Shown piece by piece: positions 35,695 through 44,000 of a stretch of 64,000 nucleotides of DNA; the stretch's first letter is position 1, and the number at the start of each line of letters is the position of its first letter. This DNA is from Alteromonas sp. a30. Lineage in GTDB: Bacteria; Pseudomonadota; Gammaproteobacteria; Enterobacterales; Alteromonadaceae. Both the position numbers and the translations under genes were made by a program. The notes under the pieces were generated by a model. That model was given only the letters and a program-made list of their open reading frames with translations, was not told the origin of the DNA and did not search any database. Location of the stretch: positions 124,001-188,000 of the forward strand of contig NZ_JABEPE010000008.1 of the NCBI RefSeq assembly GCF_026788005.1, written 5' to 3'.

Positions 35695-35940
35695 ATGAAA
35701 AACAATAATACGCTAAAAACACTGTCACTTTGTACCGTGCTGTTTTCAGCTCTTAGCGTCGCAGGTTCGGAAGAAACTGTAACGCTCGATATAAAGCAAA
35801 CAGAAGGGCCTCAAAAAATTGAAAGCCAAACGGCCAAAGAGATTGAAACGAATATTGGTGGAGATGGAAAATGGCCAGATGAAGGTCAACAACTGCTAAG
35901 CCAATCTCTTTGCCTTTTAGGTTTTTGCATCGAGATTTAA
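35695..35940 (+). CDS. Small secreted protein of unknown function
   Basis: This 81-aa product has a Sec signal peptide (KNNNTLKTLSLCTVLFSALSVAG, cut near residue 24). The mature part of about 57 aa is acidic and ends in a cysteine pair, CLLGFC. AGAGAAA lies before the ATG. I recognise no family. It lies in an AT-rich stretch and is followed 38 bp later by a membrane-protein gene on the same strand, so the two may be cotranscribed. Confidence 0.5.
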   Translation: MKNNNTLKTLSLCTVLFSALSVAGSEETVTLDIKQTEGPQKIESQTAKEIETNIGGDGKWPDEGQQLLSQSLCLLGFCIEI

Positions 35941-35978
35941 TCAATACATGCAAATTAGTTCATTAAAAAGGAAACACA

Positions 35979-36506
35979 ATGATTGAAGTTGTCATAACAA
36001 TTAATAACTGTCTTCCTTTTATTTTTGCTTTCATTTTTATTGTGAGCACTTGGTACTTTAAAACGTTTTCTTCTTTAATGATTACCGCTTCGCTTTTCAC
36101 TTTATTGGAATTTTCCGAGTTTATTCTCGATCCAGTATTGTGGCAGCTTATTCATCCCGATACATATCTCTTTGGTGTAAGTATAAAACAAGAGGTTTGG
36201 GGAGGAGCTTGGGTCACACTGAACACGCTCACATTAGTTTTAATTGACAAGGCTCACAAAACGCTAAATGTGGCTAAGTCGAGAGAAACGCAGATCGCCT
36301 CAAGCCTATTAATTCTGACCTCAGTATTTATACTTTTGCGTTATGTATTGGGCTTGGCGTCTCTCCCAAGTTACGCCACTAGTTGGTATACCTATGCCAT
36401 GGCTTTGACCAACTTAGGCATGGGGTTGTTTCTTCTTTGGGCACTGATATGGAATATAGTCGATGTTGATATTAAAGTTAGTTTTCGTCGTTTACCTCGT
36501 GGGTAA
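35979..36506 (+). CDS. Multipass membrane protein of unknown function
   Basis: This 175-aa, very hydrophobic protein has about five predicted membrane helices (near residues 7-25, 30-45, 65-85, 105-125 and 138-158). AAAGGAA precedes the ATG. No family is recognised. Its last 44 bp overlap the start of the next ORF in another frame, which itself begins with a membrane helix. The two may be separate coupled genes or one gene broken by a frameshift. Confidence 0.55.
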   Translation: MIEVVITINNCLPFIFAFIFIVSTWYFKTFSSLMITASLFTLLEFSEFILDPVLWQLIHPDTYLFGVSIKQEVWGGAWVTLNTLTLVLIDKAHKTLNVAKSRETQIASSLLILTSVFILLRYVLGLASLPSYATSWYTYAMALTNLGMGLFLLWALIWNIVDVDIKVSFRRLPRG

Positions 36507-36705
36507 TATTGCTTTCAGCTTATTGACGTTAAAGAAAAAAGTGAATGTTAAAGAAGTCCCGATGTCGGTTTATGAGCGCGCGGTTACGTGGCATCAAGAC
36601 ATTATGAATATGACCGATGCAGACGCTAAATTAGTTGAATTTCAACGCTGGAAAAACTTTGTGGAAAATATTCCTAGACGAAATTCTCACTTTAATGTGA
36701 TGTAA
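36463..36705 (+). CDS. Small membrane-anchored protein overlapping the previous gene
   Basis: This 80-aa product has one membrane helix (residues 5-22), then KKK and a soluble tail of about 50 aa (VYERAVTWHQDIMNM...). It is read in the +1 frame relative to the preceding gene, with a 44-bp overlap and only a weak GGAA upstream of its ATG. Natural coupling or a frameshift in a single gene of about 240 aa both fit. No family recognised. It converges with the minus-strand gene ending at 36707. Confidence 0.45.
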   Translation: MLILKLVFVVYLVGNIAFSLLTLKKKVNVKEVPMSVYERAVTWHQDIMNMTDADAKLVEFQRWKNFVENIPRRNSHFNVM

Positions 36706-36706
36706 G

Positions 36707-38002
36707 TTAATCCGACGAATTGTCGTGACTACTTGACTTCATTTTATTTTCCTCTTTCTTTTGTCTGGTTGAAAGCCGGGATGCGATGTCATCCATTAAC
36801 ATAAACAAAATCTCGACATTGTATCCCACAACAAAAGCTACCAACATCGGTGCAAAATCACCGGATGGAAGCATCGAGGTGTCGCTAAAAAACATACCGC
36901 TAGAAATCCCCGTCACACCGCCGAGGACAATTCGAATATTGTAATCGAGTACATTTTTAAGGGTAAATGTCCCTAACTTAAACGCCTCATGGAGTGTTCT
37001 TAACACTAACGTAAACGCGCCCAAGCAGCCGAAAAGTAACGGCAAGATGTAGTGCTCTAATAGGTTAACCACATACACTGCCGATAAGCGCTCTGAAAAA
37101 AACAGATTTCGGGACTCATTTAATTTTCGGTTGATTTCCAGTTGATGCAAAGCCTGCTGATTTTCTTGCAAGCTCAACTTCACCACCGTTAACTCCTGCG
37201 GATTTTGTTGCAATGTCTGTTCAAACTCTAGCGCCTCAATTTTTTCTTTAATCACTTCAGCCTGATGTTGGTATTTATATTCATCAAAAGATGAAAAGCG
37301 AACCGGTTCATCGGCCCCGAGTTGCCACACATCATTCCATTTATAGAGCAAGGTGCGATTCGCGTCGAATTCCTGATCGAGTTGCTGTTCTTCTCGCTCA
37401 AATTTAATCAACTGACGAATATGATTCCCCGAAGGGTCAACCCCTTGGATTTGCTTCAACTGCCTCAACTCGGTTTGAATAGCATTGCGTTTATTAAACA
37501 AATCGAATGTTTTGTTAAGCACCCCAGCGCCAATCATGGAATAGGTTTGCAAACTCACCGTAAACAAAATTAATAAGAACACTGAAATGCCATAATAGAT
37601 GGGGACACGCTTGACTCGACGAACTGTATTCGGGAAACGTTCTTTCCACACACCTGACGGGCAGGTTTCTTTGATACTTGAAACCGTTGCCGGGTAGATC
37701 GCTCTAACCAAAGCACGATAATTCACCCAGAACTCTGACTCAATGTCACTGTGAAGACGCCCATCTTGAAGGTAAAGATTGCGTTGAGCGAGGGTCGATT
37801 TTAACAATTCAAAACTGGGCTCTTTCCCATTACGAGACAAATACGCAATCAGTAGTTCCACTTCTTCCATTGCGAGCATGAGTTCCGAACAATTTTGAAA
37901 AGCGTGATACATGCTTTCCGCTGCGTCATCATTAGGGCTGGTTGTCGGAACCTCAACCAATTCTAAATCCTCTCCACAAACAGGCTCATGATCTATCCCC
38001 AT
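36707..38002 (-). CDS. Coiled-coil membrane protein, last gene of the ATP-grasp/MFS operon
   Basis: This is a protein of about 431 aa. The N-terminal 140 residues are soluble. A membrane helix follows (PIYYGISVFLLILFTVSLQT), then a long region rich in Gln, Glu and Leu (about residues 175-300) likely to form coiled coil, and then three further hydrophobic segments near the C-terminus. The ATG at 38002, preceded by GAGG, is chosen over an upstream GTG. Spacing to the preceding gene is 12 bp. I do not recognise the family. The layout suggests a structural or scaffold role in the inner membrane. Confidence 0.6.
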   Translation of the reverse strand: MGIDHEPVCGEDLELVEVPTTSPNDDAAESMYHAFQNCSELMLAMEEVELLIAYLSRNGKEPSFELLKSTLAQRNLYLQDGRLHSDIESEFWVNYRALVRAIYPATVSSIKETCPSGVWKERFPNTVRRVKRVPIYYGISVFLLILFTVSLQTYSMIGAGVLNKTFDLFNKRNAIQTELRQLKQIQGVDPSGNHIRQLIKFEREEQQLDQEFDANRTLLYKWNDVWQLGADEPVRFSSFDEYKYQHQAEVIKEKIEALEFEQTLQQNPQELTVVKLSLQENQQALHQLEINRKLNESRNLFFSERLSAVYVVNLLEHYILPLLFGCLGAFTLVLRTLHEAFKLGTFTLKNVLDYNIRIVLGGVTGISSGMFFSDTSMLPSGDFAPMLVAFVVGYNVEILFMLMDDIASRLSTRQKKEENKMKSSSHDNSSD

Positions 38003-38014
38003 ACCCACCTCGCA

Positions 38015-39262
38015 TTATCGGACCACAGTCGCACCATTTCTGCGTACTGCTTCACCGTGGTAGTTGTAAATAAAGGAAGAATCTTCAAAAAAACTAAAAG
38101 GCACTTTCAATTGGTAGCTCGGTTTACGTAGGAAGTTAATGGAAATATCCGGCATGGACACCACCCCAACCGGCAGGGTTTCGGTTTTTGCTAAACCTTG
38201 AATAATACGGGCGCCATAATCGGCGGCTAACTTGGCATTGGTCCGAAAACTCACACCAATAGACACAAATACGCTTTTATCACCTTCGTTTACGTGGCTA
38301 GGCGTCACGCTTAAAATAGGCACATGGCCCGCAAAATAATTGACATAACCAATCAAATTGAAAAGTTCGGTGCTTCCGGTAATAAGAAATACGGTATCGC
38401 CGGAGTCTTTTGACAAGTCAACCACCCGCTCCATCGGTTGATATAAGGTTTCTTCAACGCGCGTTAAATCTACTTTGATCTTATCCAGCTCAATGCCGAA
38501 CTCATCATTTTTAAGATAGTTTTCAAGTGGCTTAACTTGGGTAATGATGGAACTGGTATTGGCTTGGTCATAAATCACAACGATCTTTTTCAGGTGATAA
38601 AGAAACTGCTCTTTTAAATAAGAGACTTGTGTTTCGACACTGATATTTAACGAGGTATAAGCAATATTGTTCTGGCTCATACCAATGGCAGGGTCCACTT
38701 GACCAATGGAATAGGGATCTTTACTACATGCCGTCACAACGGGAATACTTCCATCGGAATAGGTTTGGGTCATATATTCTGTGACCGCTGAACCAACGGA
38801 AAAAATCAGCTCAACGCCTGAGCGCTCTGCCTGTTTTATCATATTGTCCGCTTGAGACTCCTGCCCTTGGTAATTAAACAGAATATATTCTCTCAGCAGC
38901 CCTTTATTGGTGAATTGATCAATAATGGTGGCACTGGCTTCATCGTAAGCATCTGACCATTTAGGCGATAATAGAAGCACAGGCTTTACATTTTCGGAGC
39001 TTGCCTTTCGCTTATTTAATAAAGCCTTTGGTTTAATAATGATCGGCATTGAAAAGGCGTCGTCGGGCCTCAGGCCAAATAACCAAGACCGAGGAGCAAC
39101 TTCGCAAGTGTAACTGGAATCGACCCTCTGCACGCTGTTTTCAGATTCCAACAGAGAAAGAGCATTTTGTATGCGCTCACAAAAGGTGACATCAATCACA
39201 TTGACATTGGCAGCAGCGCAGCATGGAAGAATCAAGCACAGTAGGTAAAAGTAACGACTCAT
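38015..39262 (-). CDS. Periplasmic ABC-type substrate-binding protein-like
   Basis: This 415-aa protein has a signal peptide (to about residue 18, CCAAA). The mature part resembles the two-lobed 'ABC transporter substrate-binding' group (COG2984-like): VKPVLLLSPKWSD, GVELIFSVGSAVTEYM, VTACSKDPYSIGQVDPA, VVIYDQANTSS and the late SIGVSFRTNAKLAADYGARII. No permease or ATPase gene is adjacent, so it more likely serves as a sensor or partner for the MFS protein next door than for an ABC importer. Start and upstream stop overlap by 4 bp (ATGA). Confidence 0.65.
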   Translation of the reverse strand: MSRYFYLLCLILPCCAAANVNVIDVTFCERIQNALSLLESENSVQRVDSSYTCEVAPRSWLFGLRPDDAFSMPIIIKPKALLNKRKASSENVKPVLLLSPKWSDAYDEASATIIDQFTNKGLLREYILFNYQGQESQADNMIKQAERSGVELIFSVGSAVTEYMTQTYSDGSIPVVTACSKDPYSIGQVDPAIGMSQNNIAYTSLNISVETQVSYLKEQFLYHLKKIVVIYDQANTSSIITQVKPLENYLKNDEFGIELDKIKVDLTRVEETLYQPMERVVDLSKDSGDTVFLITGSTELFNLIGYVNYFAGHVPILSVTPSHVNEGDKSVFVSIGVSFRTNAKLAADYGARIIQGLAKTETLPVGVVSMPDISINFLRKPSYQLKVPFSFFEDSSFIYNYHGEAVRRNGATVVR

Positions 39263-41850
39263 GAGTGTTTCTCCCTCGTTGACTGCTTCAGCCCTTGCGC
39301 CGCGCCTTTTCGGGACCAGCTAATGGGCCTTATTAACATAAAGGCTAATCCCATCAGCATGAGGCTCAAGCCAACCATCAGGAATTGCTGAGGCTGCGTT
39401 TTCCCGTTCAAATCAATGAATAACACTGCGGCTAAACTAGGTCCAAAGGCATGACCTATTCGCTCAAAAAAACGATAATAGGTTGCTGTGGTTGCTGGCC
39501 CAATGACTTTCGCTAATGATATTTGCGTAACATGAGACACCACCGGAGCATGAATACAACCATGAGCCAAACCTAAAACTAAAATACCAATTGTCACCAA
39601 AGCCAAGCGCCAGTTATGAAGACTCTCTCCTTGGGAGACAGGAACATTGTAATAAGCTAGCACCCATTCACTCACGCCAATAAGAATCAACCCAACACCA
39701 CTGCCTAGCGCGCCTGCAAGTATGAGAATTCTTGGAGGCCAAGCCCATTGCTTAAACTTGGCACCTAGGGATGTTGTTAATAGTACGCCAAAGTAATAAA
39801 AAACTAATATTTGCCCGATTAGCTCCGTGTTTAAGTTTAAGCTTTTCAAAAAGATAGGCATGATGAAAATCAATAAGCCGGTGTATAGGGCTTTCGTGGG
39901 CAAACCGATAAAAAAGAGGGTTTTACTGAATTCAATATCGGTAAATAAACATGAAAGGTGGCTGCGTAACTTTTTTGGTTGCTCCGCTAAATAGCGCTGA
40001 ATTCTTTGTATTCGTGGTAATTTTCTAGTGGGAGAGCGTCGAATTGGCGACCAGCTTTGAGTTAAATCTTGAATGACTAGCAGCGTATAAAGTACACACA
40101 CCAAACCGATGACTCCCCCTGAAATAAAGACCATCGCTTCTCCTAACATTGGCATTAATAACGCGCCAATTGCCGCGCCAGAAACCGTGCTTACATTGAA
40201 ACCAATCACTAATTGCCGAGGCCCAGAGACTCCGGGATTTTGTCTTTCAATCTCGATTAAGTAACTTTGCATCGATATGAAAAAAATGCCCTGACCAATC
40301 CCAGCAAGCACTCTTAACACCAAAATAAAGACAGGTGATTGAGTAGCGGCCATCCCAAATAAAGAACTTGCACTAATACAAAGAGACACCCACATCATTA
40401 ACTTTAAATTGTTGGACTCTGCCCAGCGTCCTGCGGGGATTAATACGACAGCAAAACCAATGAAATAAGCAACAAATACGCTAGAAACAGACCAATCTGA
40501 ACGAAAAAATAGGGTTTCCAGATAAGCAGGTAAAAATGCAATATTAAGCGCATCCATTAGAATACCCAATGCCAAGATGGGCTTAACCAGTTGCATAGCC
40601 AGCAAAGGTTCAACATCGCAATCGAGTACGGGAGAATTACATTTTTCAGCTTTAGCAATCCGGCTTCGAATCGACACTAACGCATTAAGAAAGATGTTAG
40701 AAATCAACGCTGATGCGATAAATAACATGAAGAAATTGCGGCTAGAACGCCATATTTTTCCATACACCGTGTTCCAAGGCGTTTGAACTAAAACTTGATA
40801 AGGAGAGCCCCCGACACGTAAACAACTCATCATAAAGTCGCCCTGATCGTGCGATGATTTAAACGAGACACAAGCGGCGTTTTGTTCGGGTGTTAGAAAC
40901 TGAAAGGGCGACGCAAATGTCTTTTCCGTGGTTGTATAGGATTGATATTGGGAGGATGTGGCGCTGCCAATCACCTTGCCATGATGCAATAAATACACGT
41001 GGCTAATATCCTGACTTTCAGCGCGATAAGCATGCAATAACCGCTCTAATCCGGTGAAATCCTCCTGTAAATCAAAGCCAAGTTGATCCGATACGCTTAG
41101 GCGCTCTGCAAGGTTCTTCGCTAATGAGTGAGACTGAGACTTAATTTGTTCTGCATATAGCGCAATTTGATGATCGATAATAATAAGCGCAACCAACACA
41201 AAGGCGCCGTGATAGAGCCCCTTCTGAATGATGCTTTGACACCGTTGGTATTTACCTAAGTAACCTTGAATGCGGGAAACTAAAATAGGCACCAACAACA
41301 CCTCCAGCAATGAAACGATAAAAATTTCGCTAAAAATCTGGTTAATATCCTGACTAAAAACCCCCTGCTCGGTTACAATGCGTAGGCGTCCAACAGGGCC
41401 AAACTTATCTTCTAATAGCAACTGAATTTCAAACGCCTGCTTAGGCTCGCGTTGCAACAATATCCCCAGCCAATCTATCTCTATAATTTCCAGCAGCGAT
41501 TCACCAGCAATGTTACATGTAAGCACTTGCTTACTTTTATCGTCTCTCGTTATCTGATTTTTATCAGTCAGCACTTCTGCGTAGTCAATGTAATCACTTT
41601 GCAAATACAGCGTTGCCGCGCGAGTTTGAAACCCCGGGAACTCAATTGGTAAGCCCAATTTGAGGCTGTTATTAATCGCTTCTTTTAATAACCCTCCTTG
41701 ATTACAAACATTGGTCAGGATGAGGGACGGTGCAACCCGATACGACTCACCAACACCAATGAAAAACAGCAGGCCAATTGATAGCCCCATCACCAGTTGC
41801 AGCGAAATAATATTTTTCACGGTGGTCGAAAAGTCCAGCCATGTCTTCAT
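39259..41850 (-). CDS. MFS-type transporter with N-terminal periplasmic sensor-like domains
   Basis: This is a protein of about 863 aa. A first membrane helix (about residues 10-28) is followed by a periplasmic segment of about 130 aa, two helices, a second periplasmic segment of about 140 aa that looks Cache-like (HVYLLHHGKVIGSATSS), another helix, and then a 12-helix major facilitator domain (from about residue 415). Within the MFS part, ALNIAFLPAYLETLFFRSDWSVSSVFVAYFIGFAVVLIPAGRWAE marks the first helices and loop. Such sensor-MFS fusions are uncommon. The ATG at 41850 overlaps the upstream stop by 4 bp (ATGA) and is preferred over earlier starts. Substrate is unknown. Confidence 0.65.
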   Translation of the reverse strand: MKTWLDFSTTVKNIISLQLVMGLSIGLLFFIGVGESYRVAPSLILTNVCNQGGLLKEAINNSLKLGLPIEFPGFQTRAATLYLQSDYIDYAEVLTDKNQITRDDKSKQVLTCNIAGESLLEIIEIDWLGILLQREPKQAFEIQLLLEDKFGPVGRLRIVTEQGVFSQDINQIFSEIFIVSLLEVLLVPILVSRIQGYLGKYQRCQSIIQKGLYHGAFVLVALIIIDHQIALYAEQIKSQSHSLAKNLAERLSVSDQLGFDLQEDFTGLERLLHAYRAESQDISHVYLLHHGKVIGSATSSQYQSYTTTEKTFASPFQFLTPEQNAACVSFKSSHDQGDFMMSCLRVGGSPYQVLVQTPWNTVYGKIWRSSRNFFMLFIASALISNIFLNALVSIRSRIAKAEKCNSPVLDCDVEPLLAMQLVKPILALGILMDALNIAFLPAYLETLFFRSDWSVSSVFVAYFIGFAVVLIPAGRWAESNNLKLMMWVSLCISASSLFGMAATQSPVFILVLRVLAGIGQGIFFISMQSYLIEIERQNPGVSGPRQLVIGFNVSTVSGAAIGALLMPMLGEAMVFISGGVIGLVCVLYTLLVIQDLTQSWSPIRRSPTRKLPRIQRIQRYLAEQPKKLRSHLSCLFTDIEFSKTLFFIGLPTKALYTGLLIFIMPIFLKSLNLNTELIGQILVFYYFGVLLTTSLGAKFKQWAWPPRILILAGALGSGVGLILIGVSEWVLAYYNVPVSQGESLHNWRLALVTIGILVLGLAHGCIHAPVVSHVTQISLAKVIGPATTATYYRFFERIGHAFGPSLAAVLFIDLNGKTQPQQFLMVGLSLMLMGLAFMLIRPISWSRKGAAQGLKQSTREKHS

Positions 41851-43049
41851 AGCAATGCCTTTCGCTTTCGCCATTGAGCCTCTATCTCGCCATGCATCCA
41901 ACTAAGTTGAGTTGGAACAACGGTATAGGACAACTGATAATCTAAACTTTGCAGAAAAAGCTGGCGAATCAGTTCGTTATAATCCAAACCAATTTGCTCA
42001 ATTCCCATCGCCACTAAACTGGACACACCTTGCTCTGGCGCCTTCAAATCGGGCTTAGGATTAGCCTCTAAAACATGCATTCGACCGGCTGCATCCATGC
42101 GTAAATCCAAACGAATTAACCCATGTAGCCCTAGACGGGTATATATTGATTTTGCAATATGATTCAGTTCCCGAATAACCTTGCCGTTATGAATGGGATC
42201 AAGAAAATGCACCACATTTTTACTAATTGGACGAACATCCATTGAAGTGAAAATATCGCTGTCTTTATCGAGAACACGTTCGAATTGCCCAAAGCAAAAT
42301 GGCGATTGGTGACGAGTCATCCAGTTTGGGCCTTGACTACTGTCTTCTTGTATCAGGCTGCCCATTACCGAAATACAATATTCTTTTCCTGAAAGAAATT
42401 GCTCAATTAGCACCTTATTGCCAGTTTCGGAATAGACATGTTGCACAAGTTCAAGCACTTCTGCCGGTTTATTTGCCACATAAACATGTTGCGACGCCCG
42501 CCCAGAAGCAGGCTTCACCACACACTTGCCGCTATGCCACGGCAGAATGTTGTTCAGTTTTTGATAAAACATCTCTTTTGATTGAGGTGAACCATTTTGA
42601 CGAGGGTGCCAAGTAACAAAAGGCGCGGTACGGAATCCCGCTCCAGTTAAAAACTGCTTGAAGATCTCCTTATCGTCCATCAATGCAGTTTGCAGAGGAA
42701 GATGCCCAACATAAGGAATCCCTAGACTTTGCAGTAATGCAGCGCAATGCCCTACGGCATCGAAACCTTGAACCCCTGCTGTGTTTAGCCAAGCATATTG
42801 TATCCGCTTTTTTTTCAATTCTGCGGCAAGTCCCGCCCCCTCTTCCATCAGATGTATTTTTTTAAATCCTAAGGACATTAATGCCGACGCAATATTACCC
42901 GCCACATCCTTATAGCTTTTCCAGTTCCTCGGGTTCACGCTGCGATACAAAACATGTTTCGAATCATCAGGATCACCTGAGTAAATTATGGCAATTTCGG
43001 CATGACGCCGAACGCTGTCGAAGAGCAACAACAATTCTTGACTGTGCAT
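41847..43049 (-). CDS. ATP-grasp ligase related to D-alanine-D-alanine ligase
   Basis: This is a protein of about 400 aa. The layout follows D-Ala-D-Ala ligases: an N-terminal domain ending GIPYVGHLPLQTALMDDKEIFKQFL, a central ATP-binding part CVVKPASGRASQHVYVA and VLIEQFLSGKEYCISVMG, and a C-terminal LIRLDLRMDAAGRMHVLEANPKPDL block holding the metal-binding Glu and Asn. Such enzymes join a carboxylate to an amine with ATP. The partners here are unknown. The ATG at 43049 with AGGAGAG is preferred. It lies between the DUF2490-like gene and the transporter gene, which suggests synthesis of a small peptide-like product that is exported. Confidence 0.75.
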   Translation of the reverse strand: MHSQELLLLFDSVRRHAEIAIIYSGDPDDSKHVLYRSVNPRNWKSYKDVAGNIASALMSLGFKKIHLMEEGAGLAAELKKKRIQYAWLNTAGVQGFDAVGHCAALLQSLGIPYVGHLPLQTALMDDKEIFKQFLTGAGFRTAPFVTWHPRQNGSPQSKEMFYQKLNNILPWHSGKCVVKPASGRASQHVYVANKPAEVLELVQHVYSETGNKVLIEQFLSGKEYCISVMGSLIQEDSSQGPNWMTRHQSPFCFGQFERVLDKDSDIFTSMDVRPISKNVVHFLDPIHNGKVIRELNHIAKSIYTRLGLHGLIRLDLRMDAAGRMHVLEANPKPDLKAPEQGVSSLVAMGIEQIGLDYNELIRQLFLQSLDYQLSYTVVPTQLSWMHGEIEAQWRKRKALL

Positions 43050-43062
43050 GTTAACTCTCCTG

Positions 43063-43749
43063 TTAAAAAGTGACATTCAACCCGAGAACGTGGACATATC
43101 CATCTTCTGACTGCCCTACGTAATGTCGGGTTATCATGTAAAAAAGATCAGCTCGTACGGATTCTGATGGCTTGAATTTCAGTCCGAGCGGGGTAAAGCG
43201 ATATTGCTGAAAATGATAGGCCCCACGTTCTTGTGTATAAATTAATTCATGACTCATAAACCAACCGTGGAGGCCATAATCTGCGCGTAAATGACCTTGA
43301 AGCTGAATACGGTGGCGTAGTCGGTTAACATCCTTCTTTCCTCGATTTTTAAATAACTCCCAACGATTCCGTAGACTTAGTTTTATTGGCTCTCCATCAC
43401 CGATGAGAGTGCTGGATGTGACTTCCAATTCAGTTCTAAATCTAGGATCAAATCCTCCTCGTTCTGAACGAAATGTGATGTATTTAATGCCCGCACCAAT
43501 TTGCAGGAAAGGATTGATATTGTGACGCAAAACAACTCCGTTAAATGCACCGTAAATTTGACGTTCTTGCTCTCTTTGTCGAATTTCAGAATAAAGGTAA
43601 ATAGCCGTATTCGAAGCCTCTCCAACTTCTGCGTTGTCCCAAACCTCTTTTTTCACAGACACCCAAAGTTCGTTAGAATGAGCCAGAGAAGATCCCGCCC
43701 AAAAGACTATATTCCAAGCTAATAAAACGATGAATTTCTTACGAACCAT
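43063..43749 (-). CDS. DUF2490-like outer-membrane beta-barrel protein
   Basis: This 228-aa protein has a signal peptide (to about residue 23, SSLAHS). The mature part has alternating aromatic beta strands (ELWVSVKKEVW, RNRWELFKN, HRIQLQGHLRADYG) and ends in a C-terminal aromatic residue (LNVTF), typical of barrels inserted by the BAM complex. It resembles DUF2490. It is the first gene of the five-gene operon, 13 bp before the ATP-grasp gene, and divergent from the Wzi-like gene. Confidence 0.65.
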   Translation of the reverse strand: MVRKKFIVLLAWNIVFWAGSSLAHSNELWVSVKKEVWDNAEVGEASNTAIYLYSEIRQREQERQIYGAFNGVVLRHNINPFLQIGAGIKYITFRSERGGFDPRFRTELEVTSSTLIGDGEPIKLSLRNRWELFKNRGKKDVNRLRHRIQLQGHLRADYGLHGWFMSHELIYTQERGAYHFQQYRFTPLGLKFKPSESVRADLFYMITRHYVGQSEDGYVHVLGLNVTF

Positions 43750-44000
43750 GACCCTTCTCCTCCAAAAGCACAGCGAAAACCTTCCAAACGCAATTACGTT
43801 TTGTGCTGGAGGTTAAAGAGTAAGTTTGAGTGAATTATTCTTCCCAGAGATAATTCGTATTTATCAGGTGTTTTCGACGGAAAACGTCATTTAACGGTGG
43901 GTCACACATTTTTACAGGAGTTCACGCTTCTTACATGAATGTTTTCAACCATGCTGGTAGAATAGCCGCAGTTTTTGTCCTAAGGGATTTCTTACTTCCA

